A DNA stretch of 64,000 nt, taken from Symsagittifera roscoffensis (taxonomy: Eukaryota > Xenacoelomorpha > Acoela > Convolutidae). The translations under genes were made by a program, and so were the position numbers. The DNA lies in NCBI RefSeq assembly GCF_963678635.1, contig NC_087070.1:44118327-44182326 (forward strand), given 5' to 3'. How positions within the stretch are numbered: the first letter of the stretch is position 1; each line of letters starts with the position of its first letter. Below are positions 44,668-58,006 of this stretch, one piece after another. The notes under the pieces are model-generated. The model saw only the letters and a list, made by a program, of their open reading frames with translations. It did not search any database and was not told where the DNA came from.

Positions 44668-45202
44668 GTTCCGACTTTCGATACGAGAGTAACGGAATAT
44701 TTGTGCTCGGGGTGGGTTTTTTTTTTTCTTCAGACAAATTTCGACTTTTTAACTAGCCATTTTTGACAGGATCTTTCTATATCATTCGAAAGGCTTTGTT
44801 GTCCTGAGCTTAAATTTGAAAAGATATTTCACCTGTGATAATTTTTCGTAAAGTTATGGGGGTTTAAAGATAGCCATTTTGGCCAATTTGGGACAATTAA
44901 CGCGCGATATATTTCGCGCTATTAACGCGTAAGCGGAGAGTTAATCCGTCTTAGAAAACGTTCCAAATTGGTTTAACGAAGCTTATTTGCCATAATTTAT
45001 TTGTTACAAGTAGCGAAATCTATCCTTTTGTACTTTATATGGCGTGTGGGGGGATGATTTTTTATAAAAAAAATTTCAAATTTTTGAAAAAAAAAATTCA
45101 TTTTGTTTTATTTTTTTTAAATTTTTTAATGTTATTACTGCTCCATAAACCTTAATAGGCAGTCGGAACATTCAAGGCTTCGCCCTGATGCGAGCAGTCT
45201 TG
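44668..45202 (+). mobile_element. HINE-like element, near full length
   Basis: It has GTTCCGACT with its hairpin at the 5' end, the GTGCTCGGGGTGGG block, the GCGCGATATATTTCGCGC palindrome, the TATGGCGTGTGGGGGGATGA block, then AGTCGGAAC, a hairpin and GAGCAGTCTTG. TT lies on both sides. Confidence 0.85.
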
Positions 45203-48200
45203 TTTAAAATAAATTTCCTGTTAGAGCAAGTTCCTCCCAGATTTTTCGCTGGTTCTGTTTTTAAGCAAAAGCGCAAAAGCGCTTTAAAAATAACACATAT
45301 AACTTACAATTTTATCAAAAAGTCATCAGAAAGGATTTCCATGCTTCATTGAGCAACTTTCCCGAAACATCGGGGATTTAATCAGTTCTGAACGACTTTG
45401 ATATTTACACTTGCTTTGCTTCCATTAGTGATCAAGCCTACTTCACAGCTAGATACTAAATTTACTGTCAAGGTTTCTAAAGTTACCCATTGATACTTTT
45501 AATCAAGTTATCATTAATATTCAAGAGCCTTTTTCATTATCTCTCAATTGAGATACTCTCAATAGCGAATTTGAGGTGTAAATCAGTCACATTTTCCGCT
45601 TTAATTAACTTCATTTTACGCTCTATTTTTCTCAATTAATTTTTAATCACAAATAAATTTTTAAAAATTTTATTCGGAATATGAAGTTAAACAGCAAAAG
45701 TAAAAATACTAAAAAAATGTAAATTTTTTAAAATTTAAGTGCGTTTTAGGAAGTGTTTTTTAGTGTCCATTTAAACTTAATTTTCTCAGACTTGAAAGAT
45801 TTCACTAGAAACCAAGTCTAACAACTCGAGCAAATTTATGCAAATATTGAAGCCACTTTCTAAATCATTTTGGGGAAATTAAAAGCTTTTAGGTCCATTT
45901 CGTGGGCGGGTTTGAGTTCTCTGATAATTCAGAGCATATACTTTTAATGTACCGCACTCTAATTGAAAAAGTATTATAGTATATGATTGATTTTATTGCC
46001 TCTCTTTAGGAAAACAAAAATGTATCCTGTCTGAATTGTTGTTATTCAACTAGAGCTAATTGATTTTGAAATCAATAAATTGCCTAAATAGTTAAATTAG
46101 CTCCAAAAATAGCTGAAGTGCTTTTAAGGGTTCATTCAAATATCGAGTTTACTTCATAAACACTTTTTCACTTCCTGAAACAAGGGCGTTGACTTTCGAA
46201 ACTTGAGTTTTTCTTTTTGAGATTTTGAAGAAAAACATAGTACCATAAGCAAGGTCTTAAGTCATCAAATTCGACTTAATAATTAGACCTAAAATTTTTT
46301 GCGGGGAATCCTTGAAAAATTAATTAAAAATGAACTTCAGATTAGATTCGAGTTTCAAAATTTTGGGTGGTAAATCAAACCGATAAGCATATCAACAGAG
46401 CGGATGTTTCAAACATAATTCATTTTCTCATTTTTGATGCGTCAACTGATATTTCTTCAGCTTCATTTCACGCTGTGAACACTAATGACAAAATGTGAAA
46501 TGAATTCGGAAATTATGATCAAAAATGGGCTGGGCTTTTGCTATTTGAAATGATTTAGTTGAGAATGTTGCGTTACGTTCGGATAAAAATGGGCGGGGTG
46601 AATATTTTTTTTGGCAAATATGGTAAGATTGATTTGTTCAGAAATATTGATAATAACTGCAGTAGGCATATTTTTGTCGAATTCGACCTATCATACATCA
46701 TTTTTAGACAGGGGGCGGGGTTATATGCCAATTTCAGAAAGGGGTTGGGTAAATGGGGGCGGAAAGGCGGAATAAGAAATGATGATGGTGGAGGGTGATG
46801 GTTGTGATGTTTCGGATGGGACCACGCCCTACTCGCCAATCCCGGGGGCGCCAATTGTACGTGTGTTGACACACGCAATAGCCCGCTGACAAAAGAAACA
46901 ATTCGCAAATGAATAATGAGCCTTTACTGGTTAATAAACCTAATAAAACTCGACCGAATTACCAGAACATTCACAACTTCCTCGTCAAGAGTTTTTCAAA
47001 GTTTATTCCAACATTGAATCATTGAAGCCACAAAAAGTGCATCCAGGAAAAGATTAATTTTTCCCATCATAAAAACTAGATATTTGTCGTTTTCCATTGA
47101 CTATTTTCGGCTAAGAGAGTATTAGTTATAGCGAATAGATGGAAACATAGCTTTTCATCAAGATTCTCTTCCATCTTAATCAAGCTAACATCCCAATTTA
47201 TGGACGTGTCTTTTCCCCATTCCCAATCATGGGAACGGACCACACCTCTTTTTCAAACAACCCCTCCCCTAATCCACTCAAATTAACGCTTTTCTCTACA
47301 AAATGCGCCAAAATTACAAAATTAGACTAAAATATTCCCCTACGGAACACGTTTAATCTCCTCTTTCGCGAATTAGATGCTAATTGAAAGCATTTAATTT
47401 CACAGAAAAAAGAGCAGACAAAAGAATGCATAATTTTTAATTTGTGTATTTATAGTTATAAGACTACATCCAGGTGCATTGTATTTTGAAGAAGGGAGAA
47501 ATTTTAGCTCTCTGTTCGAATGATACTTCAAATGAAAAATTTTAATCTGATCCAAAATGTTGTTTGATTTAGAAGCAAAAGTTTCCCGATATCAAAGGTT
47601 TTTGTTTTTGCCCTCTTCAAAGTTTATTCACTTTATCCACAAATGCAGCTAAAATGAGCATTATTGAAGAAATAATTAGTCGGTTCCAAAAAAAATCATT
47701 TTCTAAAAAAACTTTGAACGCAATCCATCATGCCTATAATCTTAATAAATCATTGCCCCATACTAGAACATTTCGACACATTCTCATTTTTTGATCACAA
47801 TTTTTAGGAACTCTAAATTTAAAACCTATTTATTCAAAAAGTTTTATAAAAATATACGCAAAACAGCGAGTAGCACTTCGGAGTACAAGAAGAATATAAA
47901 CTTCCGACCACAATTATTTTTGCGAAACATTCAAAAAACATCAAGACAATTTTTTATTAGTTTAGATATTGTTTCTGAGTTTTTCGTCGATGAAACAAAA
48001 TCTAAGTAGATTTATCGTATCAGAGAAAAGGCCTGAATGGTGTGCTAGTTTTTTTGACACTGGTCTTAAGTAAAATTTGGACAAAAATGCTTTGAGAAAG
48101 CTAAAACTTCGAATTTTTGTGAAAATATTTTTTTTCTTCCCCCAATAGCCAAGTTGAAATAACTTGATGTGTTCATTTAACAAATCTATAGACCAAATTG

Positions 48201-48211
48201 GCTTTCCTCTT
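45203..48211. other. Unannotated DNA
   Basis: No gene or classified repeat recognised. The stretch 46590-46870 is G-rich on the + strand, with repeated GGGCGGGG-like motifs. Confidence 0.45.
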
Positions 48212-48638
48212 TATTCCGATTTTCGAAGACAACGGAATAATCATGCTTGCGGTGGTTTTTATTCAGCCAATTTTGGCGATCGAAAAAATAATTTTGAACA
48301 AAATTTTTTTTATACTCCATTGAAGATATCGACTCCCTGAAATAAAATGTAAAAAGATAAATTACTTATGGGAGTTTGAAAATTGCCAATTTGGCCATGC
48401 TCTGGACTAATTTATGCTTGCTTTGAAGATTTCATTCGTGACGCTGAAAATTCAGAACAATATCATTCCAAATTTAATTGGTCGTATTAATTTCGTATGA
48501 CGCAAAATTTCACAATTGATTTTTAATATTGTCAAAAATGTATCGTTTTTAAATATATTGTTTTAACAAAATTAATTTGATAAAGATTAAGGGGTAGTCG
48601 GATCATTCGGGGCTTTGCCTTCCATACGAGCAGTCTTG
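48212..48638 (+). mobile_element. HINE-like element, diverged
   Basis: It begins TTCCGATTTTCGAAGACAACGG, where the 5' hairpin is changed, and ends GTAGTCGGATCATTCGGGGC..GAGCAGTCTTG. The interior retains GGAGTTTGAAAATTGCC and GTCCTG-like boxes. TT lies on the right. Confidence 0.7.
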
Positions 48639-49790
48639 TTTGAAATTAGAATGATTTTGAGTACGCGATATTCGTCAGGCAAAAACAATTAGTTATCATT
48701 TTTCAGCATCATAGAAAAACTCATGAAAGCACAAAAGTCAAGATTATGGCAAAATTGGCATTTTTCAACACCAAAAAATTTACAAAAATGGTTGCAGATT
48801 GAATTTTTTTTTCTAAATTTGAGCTCGGAAAGTTGATATCTTTACCAGGGTTTAACATTTTTTTGATTTGATGACAACTATTGTCAACGTTGGTCTGAAT
48901 AAATAACCCAGCCACAACATTTGAATAACAGAACGAATACGCGTTTTTGATTTCAATTACGTACATTGCAGATCAATTAAATTTTTTCAATTGAATTTAA
49001 AAAAAAAAGTAAAATAAAATGAAGATACATATGTTTTGACCATTCAAGAAATTTTTCTGATAACAAAATTATTCAGGCCACTTTTTCCTGCATTAAAACA
49101 GTTTTCAAAAAAAGAATAGATAGATCCTGCTTTGAGGAACTAAAATTCAATGAAAATCTATCCAAAAATTACAGCTATTTCAAAGTTTTCTATCTATGTC
49201 TTCGAGTTCGAAATGGCAAAATAAAAAATAAAAAAAGTATATTCACAATTGCGGATACTTAAGAAGCCAACAATTCATTTGTTTCATTTTGAAGTTATGG
49301 TTGCAATGTTCTTTAAAACAAGACAATAAGCAAAATTGAGTTTCGTCACAAACTGAAGGTGAAACAGGGTTGAAATTATAACATCGGCAAAAAGACGGAA
49401 AACCCAAACACCTTACATTGGTAACGCTCATTTAAAAAATGGTGATGTGTACTCAAAACTAGATCACAATAAAAATTATTTACTTCGCATTTAAACATTT
49501 TAATTTTTCTAATAAATAGATGAAAAAATCCCTAATCACAATTTTTTTGCAATTGAAAAACTATGTCCATTTGCTTGATTTTGTACAACAAATTAACCAA
49601 AATCAAAGACTGTAGAAAATTTTAAGGAAACAAACTGTTCGTGAAAACATTTCTGTAAAGCGATAAACAAGTTAAATTAATGTCGGATGAATCAATTTAT
49701 TTTTGGCTTTTAAGAGACTAAAAGTTTTTCTCCAATCGAAAAAAAAAATCGAATTACACAACTTATTTATAAAAGACGCCTTCAACACTG
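48639..49790. other. Unannotated AT-rich DNA
   Basis: No gene or classified repeat recognised. Confidence 0.5.
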
Positions 49791-49794
49791 AAAA

Positions 49795-50938
49795 TTGCTG
49801 AACAATATCAGTTGAAAAGTTTCTTGGTGATGGATGAAGCCTGGGATACCTTTTTATTGTATCTTCATTACGAGGCCACAGTGTGCACTATATAGACGCA
49901 CAACTTGCTGCATGTATGTTCCTGGATTCCAAAGACAGGTCTTTAAACAAGTTTCAAAATATAGGTGGACTCCAATTACAACATTTCCGAGGACTCAGCG
50001 TACAAATACATGTAAAAAGAATTTGGTCTGCTCATTTGTTTTGTTGTGGATTCCGCAGCAAGTAAAAAGAGCTTATTGTTCTGAATTTCAAAACTGTGAG
50101 CAAATGGATTCCACAGAAAAATGAATTCCGCAAATGTAAAAGAAATCCGCAAAACTTACGAGCAGAAAACTGCAGTTTTGTTTATTACGCAATGTAACAA
50201 TATAAGTTGAAATAATTTTTAGTGATGGATGAAGCCTGGGATACCTTTCAATCTGGTACCTTCATTACGAGGCCACACTGTGCACTGGATTCCAAACATG
50301 TTCCTGTATTCCAAAGGCAAGTCTTTAAACAAGTTTCAAATTGTAGGTAGATTTCCGCGTACAAATACCTGTAAAGTGAAATTGGTCTGCTCATTTGATT
50401 TGTTGCGGATTGCGCTACAAGCCAAAATAGCTAGTTTTTTTTTGAATTCCGAAACTGTGAGCGAATGGATTCCGCAGAGAAATGTTTTCCGCAAACGTAA
50501 AAGGAATCCGCAAAACTTAGGAGCATAAAACTGCACTTTTGTTTATTACGCAATGTAACAATATAAGTTGTATTATTTTTTGGTGATGGACGAAGCATGG
50601 GATACCTTTTCATCTTGTATCTTCATTACGAGGGGCCACACTGGATAGGCGCACAACTTGCTGTATGAATATTCCTGTATTCCAAAGACAAGTCTTTAAA
50701 CAAGTTTCAAAATGTACGTGGATTCCAATTACACAATTTCGGAAGATATCGCGTTCATATACTTGTAAAGTGGATTTGGTCTGCTCATTTGTTTTGTTGC
50801 GGATTGCGCAACAAGCAAAAATAGCTAGTTGTTCTGAATTTCGAAACTGTGAGCAAATTAATTCCGCAGAGAAATGGATTCCGTAAATGTAAAAGAAATC
50901 CACAAAACTTGCGAGCATGAAACTGCAGTTTTGTTGAA
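49795..50938. repeat. Three tandem ~370-bp units
   Basis: The block GATGGATGAAGCCTGGGATACC starts at 49829, 50224 and, with changes, 50585. Each unit continues with CTTCATTACGAGG, AGGTCTTTAAACAAGTTTCA, TGGTCTGCTCATTTG, GTGAGCAAATGGATTCCGCA and AATCCGCAAAACTTACGAGC. Spacings are 395 and 361 bp. Each unit has short open frames but none is conserved across units. Related ATTCCGCAAA motifs recur at 52180-52300. Confidence 0.85.
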
Positions 50939-51900
50939 TACTAAACTAAACCAGTCTTTGCATATGAACAATTAACAGCATCCGAGTTTAGGCGTAAATA
51001 ATTGATTTTAATAGATGGTTATCTTTTATTAAAAAAATTGTAGTTGTTCTTAATTAACGAAATTAGATGTTTAAGGGATTCAAAATCGGTTATCATGGCG
51101 ACACTTTCCAAGATAAAAAAAAGTCTCTTATATTAGATTATAATGATTATCATTCGTACAAAAGGTTCTTCGAATCAATTATAATCAATAATAAGCAATC
51201 ATAATCGATTGTTATCAATTATATTCTCCTACTTTGTATAAATTGTGTCAAACCAAAAATATTTTATTATTATCTGCTATGGGTTTTTTTTTGTCAATAA
51301 TAAAATCTCTGAAAGCGAGATGTCTTATCACACTTTGGGTCATCTGAACACAAAATTTTACCACCAAACAAAAAATTCAAAAAAATCTTTTCAAAATAGT
51401 TGAAAGGTTCCCGCGTTAGGTGAAAAATAAATCCTAAGAATAAGTCATAAAACTACAGCTATAAACTGATATTTTGGGGAAAAAACCGAAAAGGTGCATC
51501 ATCAAACATGCCTAATAGAGAAGAAATAAAAAAAGAAAAACTTTATAATTTTGAATTATTTTAAGACTTTTAAACATTTTTCGCATTGTTCACATAAGCC
51601 AACGTCGACGAAAAGCACTAAATTAAATCCATTCAGATGCAAGGTCGAAAACCAAATAGACAAACGAAACGAACTAAAATCGATATTAATTGATAATGGA
51701 TTTTTTGTGCAGATCATACGAAATAATCGCTTACAATTGATTTTATTTGTATTAAAAAAATGTGAATTGAATAACGATTATAATTAATTAAAATGTAGTA
51801 TAATTGGTTATAAATTGACTTTAGAAAGGGAAATTATAATCATTAATTAATTAATTAAACTCAATTTTTTCTCAATTATAATAAGACTGGCACACGATTC
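50939..51900. repeat. AT-rich stretch with ATAATCGATT-like motifs
   Basis: Repeated ATTATAATNATTATC / AATCATAATCGATTGTT motifs at 51127-51230 and an AATTAATTAATTAA tract near 51845-51860 recall the AT-rich palindromic repeat at 1-509. I cannot show that they are the same family. Confidence 0.35.
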
Positions 51901-53835
51901 TTTTTGCTTTAAGCTGGATGCGGGTAAGACTTGCACTCGACTAATTTTGCTTGAAACTGGATGCGGGTATTATCTAGTAATGCGGATTTTGAAAGCAAAG
52001 ACTTGACCCTTGTCAGCGGAATCCACAAAAAAAAATTAGATACCATTGGCTAACTAACTTGGCGGCTGTCACCCTTTAGTATTTCGGAAACTTCTCAGTA
52101 AGCAATTATTTCGTGATTGATTTGGAAACACAATCACCAAATAAAATTCTTAATGGGCTAACAGTTTGCAGATTCTGCTTACAATTTGCGGATTCCGCAA
52201 AAATTCAATTTTAATATACCTATAATTTAATATTTTTTGGGGTTCCGCAAACTGTTCGGATTCCTAAAATAATGTTGCGGATTCCGCAAATCTGCCTATT
52301 TGTGGAGCTATTTCGAGCGGAACAATGTTTCAGCTATTTGTTTGTGAAAAATAGCATTGTTGAGGATTTTCCAACGAATCTGATTTTGGCATGTTGCAGA
52401 ACTCGCTGACAATTTACAAAATTCACAGAGTTTAGCCTGGTAATGTTGTTGCTTAAACATTTTCAAAGAATTAATTTTAGAACAATTGGATTCAAAACAA
52501 AGGTTTACTTAAAAATTGTAAGCTGAGTGTTTATATTTTGGTTTAAAAAGTTGGTTTTTTTTATGAGCCATTTTTAAAAACTGAAATTGAATTTGAGCAA
52601 AATTTCAATATTTATTTTCAATTTACAAAAAAAAATGCAAAACATGCATATTTTCAATTTGTAAATTGTTTCAAAACCACATCTTTTGCTTTGGTGCGTT
52701 CTTACAAAATATATGAAAAAATTAATTCTACTTTTTCGAAATCCTCCAATTATGTCACATATCACTTTCTTGAAACTCATTATATCAGTTAGCCAAGACT
52801 CACAAAAACGTACTTCTGTTTCAAACTTATCCGTAAAACCAATTAGCTACATCGTTATAGAATTCAGAAGACGCCTGTTGCAAACAATTTGTTGAGATAA
52901 ATACCCGGTGATACGGTATTTCAAGCTCAAAAGGTATCTATATGGGCAATATATGCAAAATTTGAGCAATTCTGAGAAAAAGTAATTTGTTTTTAGCTAG
53001 ATTCTGTAGACAATTTAAAGAACAGTTTCGGCAATTTCAGCATTTATTTTTGCAAGTTTTTCGGAAAAAAAAAAGATTTTTGTTTTTTTTTCAGGCTCAG
53101 AATATAGATCCTTTCGAAAAATTTTATTGTCATTCAAGCCATTCAACTTTTTATTTGTTAAAATTTCTGCAAAACTTTTCTTTTCGTTTCCATAGAGTGC
53201 AATAAATTTTCTTATTTGTTGTTCTTACAAAATATCTATGCTTGGGGTGGCTTCACCTTTGAGGCTAAAGTTTCGAAATTTTTTTTTTACCTTTATTTCT
53301 TAGGAGTGCTTAGGACTGTTTAAATTAAAAAAAAAACTAAAATTTTATTTTTGCTGGAGAAAAAAGACACTCTTTTTCGAAAAATACTGAATAGAGAAAT
53401 TTTTTTTATCATCCATTTAATGGAGACAAAAAATTCAAAAGAAACTTCATAATAGGCTAAATTTTTAAATGGTTAAATGCCTTTAGGTTTTTCTGTAGGG
53501 TGTTTTCAAAAAGCAATGAACTATAAAAAAGCACTGAAATTTTCTGTGCAACCTCACCCAGGTTAGAAAAAAGTTGAGTACTAAATGCCAATATTTCAAT
53601 CAGTAAAGTCATAAGGGGAGTAAATATATCGCTTTAAATAATTTCAAATCACGTTATTCAATGCATGGAAAATTTATTTAAAAAAATTTTTCATCAAAGC
53701 TTTACTCGATCTCCAAAATTTGTTATGAAAAAACCCCGAGATTTAAAGTTTTTTTTTCCACATGCTGAAAATGATCAAAGCATCTTTTTTTAAATTTAAA
53801 CTAGGTAGAACCATTTCGGGTGACATCCTCTACAA
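51901..53835. other. Unannotated AT-rich DNA
   Basis: Apart from ATTCCGCAAA motifs at 52180-52300, no gene or classified repeat recognised. Confidence 0.45.
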
Positions 53836-53839
53836 AACT

Positions 53840-54065
53840 TAGAGTTTTTACGGATTAAATCTCCGCTTACGCGTTATGAGCATGAAGTATAGCTAGCTAA
53901 TTATCTAATTTTGGCCAAATTGACATTCTCTAAACCCCCAAAACATTTTTTTAAAATGGTTAGAGGTAGAATACCTTCTAATATTGAGCTGAAAACAACC
54001 ATTTATTTGGAAAAAATCACCCCGAAGACAATGATTTTGTCATTTTTTTCAAAAGTTGGAACAAA
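53840..54065 (-). mobile_element. HINE-like element, degenerate
   Basis: The interior on the - strand is recognisable: GGATTAAATCTCCGCTTACG, TAATTTTGGCCAAATTG, CTCTAAACCCCCAAAAC, AATATTGAGCTGAAAACAAC and a terminal AAAGTTGGAACAAAAT. The 3' hairpin is lost. Confidence 0.6.
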
Positions 54066-55909
54066 ATTTTAAACAGATATCAAATGTTTCGTTTCTTGAA
54101 CAAAAATGTTTGAACGAGGTTGGCCAATTAAACTTGCACAAATATAATGAAATACGAGAAAATTTACCTGTAGAAAATTTTTATTTTCTAATACTAGATG
54201 TTCAGAGTTTTTAAAGGAAACCTAAGAAACTAGAAACTATAGATATTTAAAAACTTGCGCTAATAACAATCCTGTCCTCACACTACCACCATCCAAATTA
54301 ATTCTTTTTACAATTAAATGTTCTTGTTGCCGTTTAACTAGAATAGAATATTGCAACCACTGTTTAGAATTTTTTGAAGGCCGATTGGTGACAGAAAGAG
54401 CTTCAAAAATATATCGGTCGACCCTTTTAAACTTTTATTTGTTGTACTTGGGTTTGCTTGGAAAAAAAAACACCTGAAAGACAATTTCCTCCACTATTTC
54501 GGCCATCAGAACATAAAATAAAAGCGTTCAATTTTATAAACTCGTAGAATATTTGAATACTTATCAATTAAAATTACGTTGCAAAGCTACAATAGCAAAA
54601 AAAACTTATACCTAGAAAAAGCCCACCTTAAAATTTTATTTAACATGGTTGCCAAGATTCACAATAGTAACGATCATAATAACGATAATCCATTTGCTTC
54701 AAATTGTGCAATACTTAAAAAAAAGGAAAAGTTTATCAATGAAAGACCACCAACTTGAGCGAGCGAGAAGGTAATTCAACCTGTTAACGCGCCGCTGAGA
54801 ACTATCAATCACTGTCCTGTCTACAATAAACTTTACAATCCAAAATTAGTCAGTTTGGTCCATTAAAAGGAAATGGACGTGTTTAACAATTGAAACGTTT
54901 GAAACGTGTAGTTTATTGGTTGTTAAATATGAAATAATTTTGTTTTTATTTTGTAAAAAATTATTTTTTTATTATCGTATTTAGTATTTTATTTATGATC
55001 AATAAACTTTTTTAAAACTTCAAACGCCTGTTTACCGAAACAGTTTATTTAAATATACATGATTAATCAAGACAACAGTCACTTGAAAAAAGATTGCTAG
55101 TAGCTCAAACGTTCGAGGTAAATAATCAGTTAAACTATAATCTTTGAAGAAGCACAATATACAAACGATAAAGAAGCTATATTTCCTATCCCTCCTTGCC
55201 GATTGCGTCTCATCTCATAGCTTGTTTCATTATCGAAAAAAAATTGGAATCTAATTTTTGATCTATCTTGCTTCACAATCATTTTCATGATTTGTCCTAA
55301 TTCTGAACATCGTGGCACACATACCCACAAAAATGCAAACCCAAAGCTTAGGCTCAAACTTTCTTTCCTTGCTTGCAGTTTTGGCGCTGATAGAATGCTT
55401 CTGTGTAAACGTTCCAGGGGGTATTAGGAAAGAAGTGGGAATGGGTGGGAAGATGAGGAGAAATAGTTCCCGAGCCAACTAGGATCTCTTTAACAACCAA
55501 CCCCCCCCCCCCACCCCTTGCAAAAGTCACCTGAGATTCGGTTACTAAGGTACAAAATTCGCATGTGCTTAATTGTTGCTTTAGTTCATCATAGGGGTGG
55601 CAATTCGCTACTAGGTACCAAAGAGAGAGGGGGAATAGTTAAAGAGATCCGCCGAAAAGTTTTGACCTTAAAGTCTGGAAGAGAATCCTGAATTGGTGAT
55701 TCAGGAAGAACTGCAATCAAAATACCACGCAGGAAGTTCCATTTCGTCTTTGCAGGTTTTTTCTTTTTTCATTCTTCAATCATCAGTTGTTAGAAGAACT
55801 TTTCATTATTTCAGCTTAGATGAAATTCCTTCAGTGAGTTATTACAAACAGTTAGTTAGTTAGTTAGCATTGGTATAAATGGTATGAGTTGGGGATTTGG
55901 TTAGTGGCA

Positions 55910-55950
55910 GGGGGAAAGCGGGGGAAGGGTAGAGAATGGAAGGGAAGGGG
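55910..55950 (+). other. Potential G-quadruplex
   Basis: Several G runs of 3-5 are separated by short A-rich loops (GGGGGAAAGCGGGGGAAGGG, then GGGAAGGGG). The pattern fits G-quadruplex formation on the + strand; function unknown. Confidence 0.5.
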
Positions 55951-56085
55951 AATAATTTGATGGAGTTTTTGACACGTGATATAATAGAAGACAGACAGCA
56001 GTCACAAACGTGTTAAGACCTAATTCACGCTTTGTTCAGACGTAGTTGCTAATTCAACCACATACAATCATGAATGGTTGGCAAT

Positions 56086-56104
56086 TGATTGACGCTGTCA
56101 ATCA
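56086..56104. promoter_or_regulatory. Palindromic PBX/MEIS-type (TALE homeodomain) site
   Basis: TGATTGACGCTGTCAATCA contains TGATTGAC and its exact inverse GTCAATCA around a 3-bp centre. The right half is a full CTGTCAATCA, the classic PBX-PREP/MEIS composite site. An E-box and homeobox-like motifs lie within 150 bp. It is about 24 kb downstream of the NET gene; any link is inference. Confidence 0.4.
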
Positions 56105-57297
56105 CGCTAGTCTGTCTGAAAAGACTGATATGCCATTAGCATCTAATAAGCAGCTAGTTAACATTACTTGACAACGTCACTCAAACTTCACATCAGCTCC
56201 CTATTACCCCTGTTTTCTCTACTCCGCCATTCCTACCATCCCCACTCAATCATCATCATCATCTTCCCCCTACCATGGTCGCCTGCCCGTAGTACCATCT
56301 TGCCCCATCAGTTATCCTTCTTTTCAATCCATTTCCCCCTTGTTTCAATCCAATCCCCCGACCCTTTCAATGTTAAAAATCAACTGTTTTGCCTGTCAGT
56401 CAATTATTAACTACCTTTTCCATGCATAAACAGGCACTTTCAAGTTGGGACTCTATTTCAAGCAGTTTTCAACGCTCACTGAAATCATCCAATAAATACG
56501 CGCATAGACATGGCAAAACAAGGACCAGAAATTAAACAGTATTATGAAAAAAAAAACATATTTTATCATGAGCATAGAATATATTTAAAAAAAAACTTTT
56601 CCAGTAACAGAGTTTTTCCGATAAATTTTCGAAATAAAAATTGATTTATTTGGAAGGATTGCGTCTAAATTATAGATGCAGGTGCCTTCAAAAATGGTCT
56701 TAAATGAAGCTAAGGTGTATATGGACTTGATATTTCTCTCAAATAGAGAGGAGCAAAAAAGAAGTGCTGGTCCTGTCTTTCATAAAGATTCTTTATGAGG
56801 TTAAGTGCATGTTCTGTCATCACGGTGACAACAGCGGTTCTCCGCAAAGAGCTAAACAACTCGTAAATTAGTTTTTTATTCGTAAAAACGGTTTTAAAAA
56901 GTCTTTTCAGTTATACCTTAAATGATGAAAAACGAAAGTGAAAAATATATATCATAAAACAGGATTATTTAACAAATGATAATCAAATGCGGAATATAAA
57001 AACGTTGTGAGCCAAAAATAAACCAACGTCGATTAAAATAGTCTCAAACTGCTTCTTTTCTCTCGTTTTTCCATATAAGTTTGCACAAAAATTGTTTTAA
57101 AAAATGTGTTTCCGGTTCTGGTTATTTCGCACTTTTTGCAGCTTTAGATTGATTTAATGCTCGCCTCTGGGCATATTGCCCAGCAGCGTCGCCAAAAATT
57201 GCGTTTTGTTCCGTATCGTGCTCAAAATTACAAAGCAATAGCATCATAATTAACGTTTTGCAAAAAGTAACGATTGAATCAAGCATCATGAAAATAA

Positions 57298-57682
57298 CAG
57301 GGGCGGATCTATGATTTTCTCGTAGGGGGGGATGATTTTCTAAAAAAATCAAAAATTTTTTCGACTTTTTTGTTTCGACCAATTTGATTTTCCGAGCTCT
57401 CCCAAAGCATTAAAAAGACCCGGTTTTGGTCAAATTTTTCTGCGCCGCAGGCAAAATTTTGAATAAAAAACAGGCCAAAAAAGGCATTTTTAGGCCTTTT
57501 TAGGAAAGTTGTTTTGAGCGCTTTCCCCTCAAAAATTAGTATTTATTGGCGCCAAACAAATTTAGGGTACCTCACCAAAAATAAATATCTCAAAATAGTA
57601 CAAAGGGGGACCCTTTGGGTCGTCAGGGGGTCGAATCCCTAAGGAAAAGGAACGTCCGCCCCTCCCCCTAAATCCGCTACTG
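57298..57682 (-). mobile_element. hAT MITE (CAGGGGCGGAT family)
   Basis: It starts CAGGGGCGGATCTATG and ends TAAATCCGCTACTG. Flanking 8-mers GAAAATAA and TAAAATAA match at 7 of 8. Orientation is opposite to the 20321 copy: the CCCTTTGGGTCGTCAGGGGG block is near its right end. No transposase. Confidence 0.85.
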
Positions 57683-58006
57683 TAAAATAAAGCTAACTTT
57701 ATAGTCGCCGAAAAAACTCATTATAATACCGTTCAAAGAGCACGAGAAAAGACTAATTTTGTTTATTTTTCGTGAAAGCTGTTAAAGCTTAGAAAACTTT
57801 AACAGAACCCAAAATAAGGCCGTTTTTTAAACAGGAAGGGCAAATAAGATTTCCACACCTTTTCGATGACATAACATCTTAAACCTACCCCTGTAGAAAA
57901 TTTTTGATTGAAAATGAAAAGAGAAATTTTGCACTAGAAGCTCAAGTTTTTTCTTAACTTTTGTTTTTTTTTACATTTTTTGTGCTTTTTTATTATTCTA
58001 TTAGAT
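57683..58006. repeat. Spacer repeat between two hAT MITEs
   Basis: This 324-bp stretch begins with the AGCTAACTTTATAG..GCCGAAAAAA..ATACCGTTCAAAGAG block that also occurs at 44108-44240, so it belongs to an unclassified dispersed repeat. Confidence 0.5.

Larger units (their letters stand above)
54066..57297. other. Unannotated DNA with a GC-richer part at about 55130-56410
   Basis: No gene recognised. The GC-richer part holds poly-C (55501-55512), a GTTA tetranucleotide repeat (about 55851-55868), a G-rich tract, an E-box CACGTG (55973-55978), a TALE-type palindrome and an ATC repeat (about 56247-56262). It could be a cis-regulatory domain. Confidence 0.4.
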
